This document shows positions 14,346 through 28,800 of a stretch of 64,000 nt of DNA, piece by piece. Positions within the stretch are counted from its first letter, which is position 1. Every line of letters starts with the position of its first letter. The notes beneath the pieces were generated by a model. It was given only the letters and a program-made list of their open reading frames with translations, searched no databases and was not told the origin of the DNA. The stretch is taken from positions 868,001-932,000 of the forward strand of contig JARUPU010000033.1 in assembly GCA_030544235.1 (NCBI GenBank). The letters are read 5' to 3'. A program made the translations under genes and the position numbers. Origin of the DNA: Lepturacanthus savala (lineage: Eukaryota; Chordata; Actinopteri; Scombriformes; Trichiuridae).

Positions 14346-17300
14346 TTGTTTTCATGTGGTTTGTGTTTTAAAGTTTTTATTGCTCCAAATGTATTCTCTC
14401 GGTCTGAAGAGCCCAAAAAGACAAAAAGCTATATAGGCCTAAATCAGTACAATATTTTTATAGAAAAACTTATTTACCTTTTACTTTATGTGAAATGGTA
14501 TAGTTTTGGATCAGAAATTCACCTGGAAAAGCTATTGTTTTCATGTGGTTTGTGTTTTAAAGTTTTTATTGCTCCATATGCATTCTCTCGGTCTGAAGAG
14601 CCCAAAAAGACAAAAAGCTATATAGGCCTAAATCAGTACAATATTTTTACAGGAAATCTTATTTACCTTTTACTATTTGTAAAATGGTATAGTTTTGGAT
14701 CAGAAATTCACCTGGAAAAGCTATTGTTTTCATGTGGTTTGTGTTTTAAAGTTTTTATTGCTCCATATGCATTCTCTCGGTCTGAAGAGCACAAAAAGAC
14801 AAAAAGCTATATAAGCCTAAATCAGAACAATATTTTTATAGAAAAACTTATTTACCTTTTACTTTATGTGAAATGGTATAGTTTTGGATCAGAAATTCAC
14901 CTGGAAAAGCTATTGTTTTCATGTGGTTTGTGTTTTAAAGTTTTTATTGCTCCAAATGCATTCTCTCGGTCTGAAGAGCCCAAAAAGACAAAAAGCTATA
15001 TAGGCCTAAATCAGTACAATATTTTTATAGAAAAACTTATTTACCTTTTATTTTATGTGAAATGGTATAGTTTTGGATCAGAAATTCACCTGGAAAAGCT
15101 ATTGTTTTCATGTGGTTTGTGTTTTAAAGTTTGTATTGCTCCATATGCATTCTCTCGGTCTGAAGAGCCCAAATAGACAAAAAGCTATATAGGCCTAAAT
15201 CAGTACAATATTTTTATAGAAAAACTTATTTACCTTTTACTTTATGTGAAATGGTATAGTTTTGGATCAGAAATTCACCTGGAAAAGCTATTGTTTTCAT
15301 GTGGTTTGTGTTTTAAAGTTTTTATTGCTCCATATGCATTCTCTCGGTCTGAACAGCACAAAAAGACAAAAAGCTATATAAGCCTAAATCAGAACAATAT
15401 TTTTATAGAAAATCTTATTTACCTTTAACTTTATGTGAAATGGTACAGTTTTGGATCAGAAATTCACCTGGAAAAGCTATTGTTTTCATGTGGTTTGTGT
15501 TTTAAAGTTTTTATTGCTCCATATGCATTCTCTCGGTCTGAAGAGCCCAAAAAGACAAAAAGCTATTATAGGCCTAAATCAGTACAATATTTTCATAGAA
15601 AAACTTATTTACCTTTTACTTCATGTGAAATGGTATAGTTTTGGATCAGAAATTCACCTGGAAAAGCTATTGTTTTCATGTGGTTTGTCTTTTAAAGTTT
15701 TTATTGCTCCATATGCATTCTCTCGGTCGGAAGAGCACAAAAAGACCAAAAGCTATGTAGGCCTAAATCAGTACAATATTTTTACAGAAAATCTTATTTA
15801 CCTTTTACTATATGTAAAATGGTATAGTTTTGGATCAGAAATTCACCTGGAAAAGCTATTGTTTTCATGTGGTTTGTGTTTTAAAGTTTTTATTGCTCCA
15901 TATGCATTCTCTCGGTCTGAAGAGCCCAAAAAGACAAAAAGCTATATAGGCCTAAATCAGTACAATATTTTCATAGAAAAACTTATTTACCTTTTACTTT
16001 ATGTGAAATGGTATAGTTTTGGATCAGAAATTCACCTGGAAAAGCTATTGTTTTCATGTGGTTTGTGTTTTAAAGTTTTTATTGCTCCAAATGCATTCTC
16101 TCGGTCTGAAGAGCCCAAAAAGACAAAAAGCTATATAGGCCTAAATCAGTACAATATTTTTATAGAAAAACTTATTTACCTTTTATTTTATGTGAAATGG
16201 TATAGTTTTGGATCAGAAATTCACCTGGAAAAGCTATTGTTTTCATGTGGTTTGTCTTTTAAAGTTTTTATTGCTCCATATGCATTCTCTCGGTCTGAAG
16301 AGCCCAAAAAGACAAAAAGCTATGTAAGCCTAAATCAGAACAATATTTTTATAGAAAATCTCATTTACCTTTTACTTTATGTGAAATGGTATAGTTTTGG
16401 ATCAGAAATTCACCTGGAAAAGCTATTGTTTTCATGTGGTTTGTGTTTTAAAGTTTTTATTGCTCCAAATGCATTCTCTCGGTCTGAAGAGCCCAAAAAG
16501 ACAAAAAGCTATATAGGCCTAAATCAGTACAATATTTTTATAGAAAAACTTATTTACCTTTTATTTTATGTGAAATGGTATAGTTTTGGATCAGAAATTC
16601 ACCTGGAAAAGCTATTGTTTTCATGTGGTTTGTGTTTTAAAGTTTTTATTGCTCCATATGCATTCTCTCGGTCTGAAGAGCCCAAATAGACAAAAAGCTA
16701 TATAGGCCTAAATCAGTACAATATTTTTATAGAAAAACTTATTTACCTTTTACTTTATGTGAAATGGTATAGTTTTGGATCAGAAATTCACCTGGAAAAG
16801 CTATTGTTTTCATGTGGTTTGTGTTTTAAAGTTTTTATTGCTCCATATGCATTCTCTCGGTCTGAACAGCACAAAAAGACAAAAAGCTATATAAGCCTAA
16901 ATCAGAACAATATTTTTATAGAAAATCTTATTTACCTTTAACTTTATGTGAAATGGTACAGTTTTGGATCAGAAATTCACCTGGAAAAGCTATTGTTTTC
17001 ATGTGGTTTGTGTTTTAAAGTTTTTATTGCTCCATATGCATTCTCTCGGTCTGAAGAGCCCAAAAAGACAAAAAGCTATTATAGGCCTAAATCAGTACAA
17101 TATTTTCATAGAAAAACTTATTTACCTTTTACTTCATGTGAAATGGTATAGTTTTGGATCAGAAATTCACCTGGAAAAGCTATTGTTTTCATGTGGTTTG
17201 TCTTTTAAAGTTTTTATTGCTCCATATGCATTCTCTCGGTCGGAAGAGCACAAAAAGACCAAAAGCTATGTAGGCCTAAATCAGTACAATATTTTTACAG

Positions 17301-18127
17301 AAAATCTTATTTACCTTTTACTATATGTAAAATGGTATAGTTTTGGATCAGAAATTCACCTGGAAAAGCTATTGTTTTCATGTGGTTTGTGTTTTAAAGT
17401 TTTTATTGCTCCATATGCATTCTCTCGGTCTGAAGAGCCCAAAAAGACAAAAAGCTATATAGGCCTAAATCAGTACAATATTTTCATAGAAAAACTTATT
17501 TACCTTTTACTTTATGTGAAATGGTATAGTTTTGGATCAGAAATTCACCTGGAAAAGCTATTGTTTTCATGTGGTTTGTGTTTTAAAGTTTTTATTGCTC
17601 CAAATGCATTCTCTCGGTCTGAAGAGCCCAAAAAGACAAAAAGCTATATAGGCCTAAATCAGTACAATATTTTTATAGAAAAACTTATTTACCTTTTATT
17701 TTATGTGAAATGGTATAGTTTTGGATCAGAAATTCACCTGGAAAAGCTATTGTTTTCATGTGGTTTGTGTTTTAAAGTTTTTATTGCTCCATATGCATTC
17801 TCTCGGTCTGAAGAGCCCAAATAGACAAAAAGCTATATAGGCCTAAATCAGTACAATATTTTTATAGAAAAACTTATTTACCTTTTACTTTATGTGAAAT
17901 AGTATAGTTTTGGATCAGAAATTCACCTGGAAAAGCTATTGTTTTCATGTGGTTTGTGTTTTAAAGTTTTTATTGCTCCAAATGCATTCTCTCGGTCTGA
18001 AGAGCCCAAAAAGACAAAAAGCTATATAGGCCTAAATCAGTACAATATTTTTATAGAAAAACTTATTTACCTTTTATTTTATGTGAAATGGTATAGTTTT
18101 GGATAAGAAAGTCACCTGGAAAAGCTA
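14346..18127 (+). repeat. Satellite HOR copy 6 (20 monomers)
   Basis: Order A B C D E F G H I D J D E F G H I D E D; length 20 x 189 + 2, because it holds two +1 (G) monomers. J (about 16250-16385) is a rare mosaic with TTGTCTTTT, GTAAGCC and CTCATTTACC. A private T-to-G change sits at 15133. Confidence 0.85.
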
Positions 18128-20775
18128 TTGTTTTCATGTGGTTTGTGTTTTAAAGTTTTTATTGCTCCAAATGTATTCTCTCGGTCTGAAGAGCCCAAAA
18201 AGACAAAAAGCTATATAGGCCTAAATCAGTACAATATTTTTATAGAAAAACTTATTTACCTTTTACTTTATGTGAAATGGTATAGTTTTGGATCAGAAAT
18301 TCACCTGGAAAAGCTATTGTTTTCATGTGGTTTGTGTTTTAAAGTTTTTATTGCTCCATATGCATTCTCTCGGTCTGAAGAGCCCAAAAAGACAAAAAGC
18401 TATATAGGCCTAAATCAGTACAATATTTTTACAGGAAATCTTATTTACCTTTTACTATTTGTAAAATGGTATAGTTTTGGATCAGAAATTCACCTGGAAA
18501 AGCTATTGTTTTCATGTGGTTTGTGTTTTAAAGTTTTTATTGCTCCATATGCATTCTCTCGGTCTGAAGAGCACAAAAAGACAAAAAGCTATATAAGCCT
18601 AAATCAGAACAATATTTTTATAGAAAAACTTATTTACCTTTTACTTTATGTGAAATGGTATAGTTTTGGATCAGAAATTCACCTGGAAAAGCTATTGTTT
18701 TCATGTGGTTTGTGTTTTAAAGTTTTTATTGCTCCAAATGCATTCTCTCGGTCTGAAGAGCCCAAAAAGACAAAAAGCTATATAGGCCTAAATCAGTACA
18801 ATATTTTTATAGAAAAACTTATTTACCTTTTATTTTATGTGAAATGGTATAGTTTTGGATCAGAAATTCACCTGGAAAAGCTATTGTTTTCATGTGGTTT
18901 GTGTTTTAAAGTTTTTATTGCTCCATATGCATTCTCTCGGTCTGAAGAGCCCAAATAGACAAAAAGCTATATAGGCCTAAATCAGTACAATATTTTTATA
19001 GAAAAACTTATTTACCTTTTACTTTATGTGAAATGGTATAGTTTTGGATCAGAAATTCACCTGGAAAAGCTATTGTTTTCATGTGGTTTGTGTTTTAAAG
19101 TTTTTATTGCTCCATATGCATTCTCTCGGTCTGAACAGCACAAAAAGACAAAAAGCTATATAAGCCTAAATCAGAACAATATTTTTATAGAAAATCTTAT
19201 TTACCTTTAACTTTATGTGAAATGGTACAGTTTTGGATCAGAAATTCACCTGGAAAAGCTATTGTTTTCATGTGGTTTGTGTTTTAAAGTTTTTATTGCT
19301 CCATATGCATTCTCTCGGTCTGAAGAGCACAAAAAGACAAAAAGCTATATAAGCCTAAATCAGAACAATATTTTTATAGAAAAACTTATTTACCTTTTAC
19401 TTTATGTGAAATGGTATAGTTTTGGATCAGAAATTCACCTGGAAAAGCTATTGTTTTCATGTGGTTTGTGTTTTAAAGTTTTTATTGCTCCAAATGCATT
19501 CTCTCGGTCTGAAGAGCCCAAAAAGACAAAAAGCTATATAGGCCTAAATCAGTACAATATTTTTATAGAAAAACTTATTTACCTTTTATTTTATGTGAAA
19601 TGGTATAGTTTTGGATCAGAAATTCACCTGGAAAAGCTATTGTTTTCATGTGGTTTGTGTTTTAAAGTTTTTATTGCTCCATATGCATTCTCTCGGTCTG
19701 AAGAGCCCAAATAGACAAAAAGCTATATAGGCCTAAATCAGTACAATATTTTTATAGAAAAACTTATTTACCTTTTACTTTATGTGAAATGGTATAGTTT
19801 TGGATCAGAAATTCACCTGGAAAAGCTATTGTTTTCATGTGGTTTGTGTTTTAAAGTTTTTATTGCTCCATATGCATTCTCTCGGTCTGAACAGCACAAA
19901 AAGACAAAAAGCTATATAAGCCTAAATCAGAACAATATTTTTATAGAAAATCTTATTTACCTTTAACTTTATGTGAAATGGTACAGTTTTGGATCAGAAA
20001 TTCACCTGGAAAAGCTATTGTTTTCATGTGGTTTGTGTTTTAAAGTTTTTATTGCTCCATATGCATTCTCTCGGTCTGAAGAGCCCAAAAAGACAAAAAG
20101 CTATTATAGGCCTAAATCAGTACAATATTTTCATAGAAAAACTTATTTACCTTTTACTTCATGTGAAATGGTATAGTTTTGGATCAGAAATTCACCTGGA
20201 AAAGCTATTGTTTTCATGTGGTTTGTCTTTTAAAGTTTTTATTGCTCCATATGCATTCTCTCGGTCGGAAGAGCACAAAAAGACCAAAAGCTATGTAGGC
20301 CTAAATCAGTACAATATTTTTTACAGAAAATCTTATTTACCTTTTACTATATGTAAAATGGTATAGTTTTGGATCAGAAATTCACCTGGAAAAGCTATTG
20401 TTTTCATGTGGTTTGTGTTTTAAAGTTTTTATTGCTCCATATGCATTCTCTCGGTCTGAAGAGCCCAAAAAGACAAAAAGCTATATAGGCCTAAATCAGT
20501 ACAATATTTTCATAGAAAAACTTATTTACCTTTTACTTTATGTGAAATGGTATAGTTTTGGATCAGAAATTCACCTGGAAAAGCTATTGTTTTCATGTGG
20601 TTTGTGTTTTAAAGTTTTTATTGCTCCAAATGCATTCTCTCGGTCTGAAGAGCCCAAAAAGACAAAAAGCTATATAGGCCTAAATCAGTACAATATTTTT
20701 ATAGAAAAACTTATTTACCTTTTATTTTATGTGAAATGGTATAGTTTTGGATAAGAAAGTCACCTGGAAAAGCTA
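18128..20775 (+). repeat. Satellite HOR copy 7 (14 monomers)
   Basis: Order A B C D E F C D E F G H I D; length 14 x 189 + 2. Besides the G insertion, the H monomer has one extra T near 20320. Otherwise it matches copy 5. Confidence 0.85.
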
Positions 20776-22855
20776 TTGTTTTCATGTGGTTTGTGTTTTA
20801 AAGTTTTTATTGCTCCAAATGTATTCTCTCGGTCTGAAGAGCCCAAAAAGACAAAAAGCTATATAGGCCTAAATCAGTACAATATTTTTATAGAAAAACT
20901 TATTTACCTTTTACTTTATGTGAAATGGTATAGTTTTGGATCAGAAATTCACCTGGAAAAGCTATTGTTTTCATGTGGTTTGTGTTTTAAAGTTTTTATT
21001 GCTCCATATGCATTCTCTCGGTCTGAAGAGCCCAAAAAGACAAAAAGCTATATAGGCCTAAATCAGTACAATATTTTTACAGGAAATCTTATTTACCTTT
21101 TACTATTTGTAAAATGGTATAGTTTTGGATCAGAAATTCACCTGGAAAAGCTATTGTTTTCATGTGGTTTGTGTTTTAAAGTTTTTATTGCTCCATATGC
21201 ATTCTCTCGGTCTGAAGAGCACAAAAAGACAAAAAGCTATATAAGCCTAAATCAGAACAATATTTTTATAGAAAAACTTATTTACCTTTTACTTTATGTG
21301 AAATGGTATAGTTTTGGATCAGAAATTCACCTGGAAAAGCTATTGTTTTCATGTGGTTTGTGTTTTAAAGTTTTTATTGCTCCAAATGCATTCTCTCGGT
21401 CTGAAGAGCCCAAAAAGACAAAAAGCTATATAGGCCTAAATCAGTACAATATTTTTATAGAAAAACTTATTTACCTTTTATTTTATGTGAAATGGTATAG
21501 TTTTGGATCAGAAATTCACCTGGAAAAGCTATTGTTTTCATGTGGTTTGTGTTTTAAAGTTTTTATTGCTCCATATGCATTCTCTCGGTCTGAAGAGCCC
21601 AAATAGACAAAAAGCTATATAGGCCTAAATCAGTACAATATTTTTATAGAAAAACTTATTTACCTTTTACTTTATGTGAAATGGTATAGTTTTGGATCAG
21701 AAATTCACCTGGAAAAGCTATTGTTTTCATGTGGTTTGTGTTTTAAAGTTTTTATTGCTCCATATGCATTCTCTCGGTCTGAACAGCACAAAAAGACAAA
21801 AAGCTATATAAGCCTAAATCAGAACAATATTTTTATAGAAAATCTTATTTACCTTTAACTTTATGTGAAATGGTACAGTTTTGGATCAGAAATTCACCTG
21901 GAAAAGCTATTGTTTTCATGTGGTTTGTGTTTTAAAGTTTTTATTGCTCCATATGCATTCTCTCGGTCTGAAGAGCCCAAAAAGACAAAAAGCTATTATA
22001 GGCCTAAATCAGTACAATATTTTCATAGAAAAACTTATTTACCTTTTACTTCATGTGAAATGGTATAGTTTTGGATCAGAAATTCACCTGGAAAAGCTAT
22101 TGTTTTCATGTGGTTTGTCTTTTAAAGTTTTTATTGCTCCATATGCATTCTCTCGGTCGGAAGAGCACAAAAAGACCAAAAGCTATGTAGGCCTAAATCA
22201 GTACAATATTTTTACAGAAAATCTTATTTACCTTTTACTATATGTAAAATGGTATAGTTTTGGATCAGAAATTCACCTGGAAAAGCTATTGTTTTCATGT
22301 GGTTTGTGTTTTAAAGTTTTTATTGCTCCATATGCATTCTCTCGGTCTGAAGAGCCCAAAAAGACAAAAAGCTATATAGGCCTAAATCAGTACAATATTT
22401 TCATAGAAAAACTTATTTACCTTTTACTTTATGTGAAATGGTATAGTTTTGGATCAGAAATTCACCTGGAAAAGCTATTGTTTTCATGTGGTTTGTGTTT
22501 TAAAGTTTTTATTGCTCCAAATGCATTCTCTCGGTCTGAAGAGCCCAAAAAGACAAAAAGCTATATAGGCCTAAATCAGTACAATATTTTTATAGAAAAA
22601 CTTATTTACCTTTTATTTTATGTGAAATGGTATAGTTTTGGATCAGAAATTCACCTGGAAAAGCTATTGTTTTCATGTGGTTTGTGTTTTAAAGTTTTTA
22701 TTGCTCCATATGCATTCTCTCGGTCTGAAGAGCCCAAATAGACAAAAAGCTATATAGGCCTAAATCAGTACAATATTTTTATAGAAAAACTTATTTACCT
22801 TTTATTTTATGTGAAATGGTATAGTTTTGGATAAGAAAGTCACCTGGAAAAGCTA
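20776..22855 (+). repeat. Satellite HOR copy 8 (11 monomers)
   Basis: Order A B C D E F G H I D E/D; length 11 x 189 + 1. The last monomer has the E stop (CCCAAATAG at about 22733-22741) but a D-type 3' half (TTTTATTTTATG, then GGATAAGAAAGTC). It is a direct E/D crossover product that shortened the unit. Confidence 0.85.
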
Positions 22856-25800
22856 TTGTTTTCATGTGGTTTGTGTTTTAAAGTTTTTATTGCTCCAAAT
22901 GTATTCTCTCGGTCTGAAGAGCCCAAAAAGACAAAAAGCTATATAGGCCTAAATCAGTACAATATTTTTATAGAAAAACTTATTTACCTTTTACTTTATG
23001 TGAAATGGTATAGTTTTGGATCAGAAATTCACCTGGAAAAGCTATTGTTTTCATGTGGTTTGTGTTTTAAAGTTTTTATTGCTCCATATGCATTCTCTCG
23101 GTCTGAAGAGCCCAAAAAGACAAAAAGCTATATAGGCCTAAATCAGTACAATATTTTTACAGGAAATCTTATTTACCTTTTACTATTTGTAAAATGGTAT
23201 AGTTTTGGATCAGAAATTCACCTGGAAAAGCTATTGTTTTCATGTGGTTTGTGTTTTAAAGTTTTTATTGCTCCATATGCATTCTCTCGGTCTGAAGAGC
23301 ACAAAAAGACAAAAAGCTATATAAGCCTAAATCAGAACAATATTTTTATAGAAAAACTTATTTACCTTTTACTTTATGTGAAATGGTATAGTTTTGGATC
23401 AGAAATTCACCTGGAAAAGCTATTGTTTTCATGTGGTTTGTGTTTTAAAGTTTTTATTGCTCCAAATGCATTCTCTCGGTCTGAAGAGCCCAAAAAGACA
23501 AAAAGCTATATAGGCCTAAATCAGTACAATATTTTTATAGAAAAACTTATTTACCTTTTATTTTATGTGAAATGGTATAGTTTTGGATCAGAAATTCACC
23601 TGGAAAAGCTATTGTTTTCATGTGGTTTGTGTTTTAAAGTTTTTATTGCTCCATATGCATTCTCTCGGTCTGAAGAGCCCAAATAGACAAAAAGCTATAT
23701 AGGCCTAAATCAGTACAATATTTTTATAGAAAAACTTATTTACCTTTTACTTTATGTGAAATGGTATAGTTTTGGATCAGAAATTCACCTGGAAAAGCTA
23801 TTGTTTTCATGTGGTTTGTGTTTTAAAGTTTTTATTGCTCCATATGCATTCTCTCGGTCTGAACAGCACAAAAAGACAAAAAGCTATATAAGCCTAAATC
23901 AGAACAATATTTTTATAGAAAATCTTATTTACCTTTAACTTTATGTGAAATGGTACAGTTTTGGATCAGAAATTCACCTGGAAAAGCTATTGTTTTCATG
24001 TGGTTTGTGTTTTAAAGTTTTTATTGCTCCATATGCATTCTCTCGGTCTGAAGAGCCCAAAAAGACAAAAAGCTATTATAGGCCTAAATCAGTACAATGT
24101 TTTCATAGAAAAACTTATTTACCTTTTACTTCATGTGAAATGGTATAGTTTTGGATCAGAAATTCACCTGGAAAAGCTATTGTTTTCATGTGGTTTGTCT
24201 TTTAAAGTTTTTATTGCTCCATATGCATTCTCTCGGTCAGAAGAGCACAAAAAGACCAAAAGCTATGTAGGCCTAAATCAGTACAATATTTTTACAGAAA
24301 ATCTTATTTACCTTTTACTATATGTAAAATGGTATAGTTTTGGATCAGAAATTCACCTGGAAAAGCTATTGTTTTCATGTGGTTTGTGTTTTAAAGTTTT
24401 TATTGCTCCATATGCATTCTCTCGGTCTGAAGAGCCCAAAAAGACAAAAAGCTATATAGGCCTAAATCAGTACAATATTTTCATAGAAAAACTTATTTAC
24501 CTTTTACTTTATGTGAAATGGTATAGTTTTGGATCAGAAATTCACCTGGAAAAGCTATTGTTTTCATGTGGTTTGTGTTTTAAAGTTTTTATTGCTCCAT
24601 ATGCATTCTCTCGGTCTGAAGAGCCCAAAAAGACAAAAAGCTATATAGGCCTAAATCAGTACAATATTTTCATAGAAAAACTTATTTACCTTTTACTTTA
24701 TGTGAAATGGTATAGTTTTGGATCAGAAATTCACCTGGAAAAGCTATTGTTTTCATGTGGTTTGTGTTTTAAAGTTTTTATTGCTCCATATGCATTCTCT
24801 CGGTCTGAACAGCACAAAAAGACAAAAAGCTATATAAGCCTAAATCAGAACAATATTTTTATAGAAAATCTTATTTACCTTTAACTTTATGTGAAATGGT
24901 ACAGTTTTGGATCAGAAATTCACCTGGAAAAGCTATTGTTTTCATGTGGTTTGTGTTTTAAAGTTTTTACTGCTCCATATGCATTCTCTCGGTCTGAAGA
25001 GCCCAAAAAGACAAAAAGCTATATAGGCCTAAATCAGTACAATATTTTCATAGAAAAACTTATTTACCTTTTACTTTATGTAAAATGGTATAGTTTTGGA
25101 TCAGAAATTCACCTGGAAAAGCTATTGTTTTCATGTGGTTTGTGTTTTAAAGTTTTTATTGCTCCATATGCATTCTCTCGGTCTGAAGAGCCCAAAAAGA
25201 CAAAAAGCTATATAGGCCTAAATCAGTACAATATTTTCATAGAAAAACTTATTTACCTTTTACTTTATGTGAAATGGTATAGTTTTGGATCAGAAATTCA
25301 CCTGGAAAAGCTATTGTTTTCATGTGGTTTGTGTTTTAAAGTTTTTATTGCTCCATATGCATTCTCTCGGTCTGAACAGCACAAAAAGACAAAAAGCTAT
25401 ATAAGCCTAAATCAGAACAATATTTTTATAGAAAATCTTATTTACCTTTAACTTTATGTGAAATGGTACAGTTTTGGATCAGAAATTCACCTGGAAAAGC
25501 TATTGTTTTCATGTGGTTTGTGTTTTAAAGTTTTTATTGCTCCATATGCATTCTCTCGGTCTGAAGAGCCCAAAAAGACAAAAAGCTATATAGGCCTAAA
25601 TCAGTACAATATTTTCATAGAAAAACTTATTTACCTTTTACTTTATGTAAAATGGTATAGTTTTGGATCAGAAATTCACCTGGAAAAGCTATTGTTTTCA
25701 TGTGGTTTGTGTTTTAAAGTTTTTATTGCTCCAAATGTATTCTCTCAGTCTGAAGAGCCCAAAAAGACAAAAAGCTATATAGGCCTAAATCAGTACAATA

Positions 25801-28800
25801 TTTTTATAGAAAAACTTATTTACCTTTTACTTTATGTGAAATGGTATAGTTTTGGATCAGAAATTCACCTGGAAAAGCTATTGTTTTCATGTGGTTTGTG
25901 TTTTAAAGTTTTTATTGCTCCATATGCATTCTCTCGGTCTGAAGAGCCCAAAAAGACAAAAAGCTATATAGGCCTAAATCAGTACAATATTTTTACAGAA
26001 AATCTTATTTACCTTTTACTATTTGTAAAATGGTATAGTTTTGGATCAGAAATTCACCTGGAAAAGCTATTGTTTTCATGTGGTTTGTGTTTTAAAGTTT
26101 TTATTGCTCCATATGCATTCTCTCGGTCTGAAGAGCCCAAAAAGACAAAAAGCTATATAGGCCTAAACCAGTACAATATTTTTATAGAAAAACTTGTTTA
26201 CCTTTTACTTTATGTGAAATGGTATAGTTTTGGATCAGAAATTCACCTGGAAAAGCTATTGTTTTCATGTGGTTTGTGTTTTAAAGTTTTTATTGCTCCA
26301 TATGCATTCTCTCGGTCTGAAGAGCACAAAAAGACAAAAAGCTATATAAGCCTAAATCAGAACAATATTTTTATAGAAAAACTTATTTACCTTTTACTTT
26401 ATGTGAAATGGTATAGTTTTGGATCAGAAATTCACCTGGAAAAGCTATTGTTTTCATGTGGTTTGTGTTTTAAAGTTTTTATTGCTCCAAATGCATTCTC
26501 TCGGTCTGAAGAGCCCAAAAAGACAAAAAGCTATATAGGCCTAAATCAGTACAATATTTTTATAGAAAAACTTATTTACCTTTTATTTTATGTGAAATGG
26601 TATAGTTTTGGATCAGAAATTCACCTGGAAAAGCTATTGTTTTCATGTGGTTTGTGTTTTAAAGTTTTTATTGCTCCATATGCATTCTCTCGGTCTGAAG
26701 AGCCCAAATAGACAAAAAGCTATATAGGCCTAAATCAGTACAATATTTTTATAGAAAAACTTATTTACCTTTTACTTTATGTGAAATGGTATAGTTTTGG
26801 ATCAGAAATTCACCTGGAAAAGCTATTGTTTTCATGTGGTTTGTGTTTTAAAGTTTTTATTGCTCCATATGCATTCTCTCGGTCTGAAGAGCACAAAAAG
26901 ACAAAAAGCTATATAAGCCTAAATCAGAACAATATTTTTATAGAAAAACTTATTTACCTTTTACTTTATGTGAAATGGTATAGTTTTGGATCAGAAATTC
27001 ACCTGGAAAAGCTATTGTTTTCATGTGGTTTGTGTTTTAAAGTTTTTATTGCTCCAAATGCATTCTCTCGGTCTGAAGAGCCCAAAAAGACAAAAAGCTA
27101 TATAGGCCTAAATCAGTACAATATTTTTATAGAAAAACTTATTTACCTTTTATTTTATGTGAAATGGTATAGTTTTGGATCAGAAAGTCACCTGGAAAAG
27201 CTATTGTTTTCATGTGGTTTGTGTTTTAAAGTTTTTATTGCTCCAAATGTATTCTCTCGGTCTGAAGAGCCCAAAAAGACAAAAAGCTATATAGGCCTAA
27301 ATCAGTACAATATTTTTATAGAAAAACTTATTTACCTTTTACTTTATGTGAAATGGTATAGTTTTGGATCAGAAATTCACCTGGAAAAGCTATTGTTTTC
27401 ATGTGGTTTGTCTTTTAAAGTTTTTATTGCTCCATATGCATTCTCTCGGTCGGAAGAGCACAAAAAGACCAAAAGCTATGTAGGCCTAAATCAGTACAAT
27501 ATTTTTACAGAAAATCTTATTTACCTTTTACTATATGTAAAATGGTATAGTTTTGGATCAGAAATTCACCTGGAAAAGCTATTGTTTTCATGTGGTTTGT
27601 GTTTTAAAGTTTTTATTGCTCCATATGCATTCTCTCGGTCTGAAGAGCCCAAATAGACAAAAAGCTATATAGGCCTAAATCAGTACAATATTTTTATAGA
27701 AAAACTTATTTACCTTTTACTTTATGTGAAATGGTATAGTTTTGGATCAGAAATTCACCTGGAAAAGCTATTGTTTTCATGTGGTTTGTGTTTTAAAGTT
27801 TTTATTGCTCCATATGCATTCTCTCGGTCTGAACAGCACAAAAAGACAAAAAGCTATATAAGCCTAAATCAGAACAATATTTTTATAGAAAATCTTATTT
27901 ACCTTTAACTTTATGTGAAATGGTACAGTTTTGGATCAGAAATTCACCTGGAAAAGCTATTGTTTTCATGTGGTTTGTGTTTTAAAGTTTTTATTGCTCC
28001 ATATGCATTCTCTCGGTCTGAAGAGCCCAAAAAGACAAAAAGCTATATAGGCCTAAATCAGTACAATATTTTCATAGAAAAACTTATTTACCTTTTACTT
28101 TATGTAAAATGGTATAGTTTTGGATCAGAAATTCACCTGGAAAAGCTATTGTTTTCATGTGGTTTGTGTTTTAAAGTTTTTATTGCTCCATATGCATTCT
28201 CTCGGTCTGAAGAGCCCAAAAAGACAAAAAGCTATATAGGCCTAAATCAGTACAATATTTTCATAGAAAAACTTATTTACCTTTTACTTTATGTAAAATG
28301 GTATAGTTTTGGATCAGAAATTCACCTGGAAAAACTATTGTTTTCATGTGGTTTGTGTTTTAAAGTTTTTATTGCTCCATATGCATTCTCTCGGTCTGAA
28401 GAGCCCAAAAAGACAAAAAGCTATTATAGGCCTAAATCAGTACAATATTTTCATAGAAAAACTTATTTACCTTTTACTTCATGTGAAATGGTATAGTTTT
28501 GGATCAGAAATTCACCTGGAAAAGCTATTGTTTTCATGTGGTTTGTCTTTTAAAGTTTTTATTGCTCCATATGCATTCTCTCGGTCGGAAGAGCACAAAA
28601 AGACCAAAAGCTATGTAGGCCTAAATCAGTACAATATTTTTACAGAAAATCTTATTTACCTTTTACTATATGTAAAATGGTATAGTTTTGGATCAGAAAT
28701 TAACCTGGAAAAGCTATTGTTTTCATGTGGTTTGTGTTTTAAAGTTTTTATTGCTCCATATGCATTCTCTCGGTCTGAAGAGCCCAAAAAGACAAAAAGC

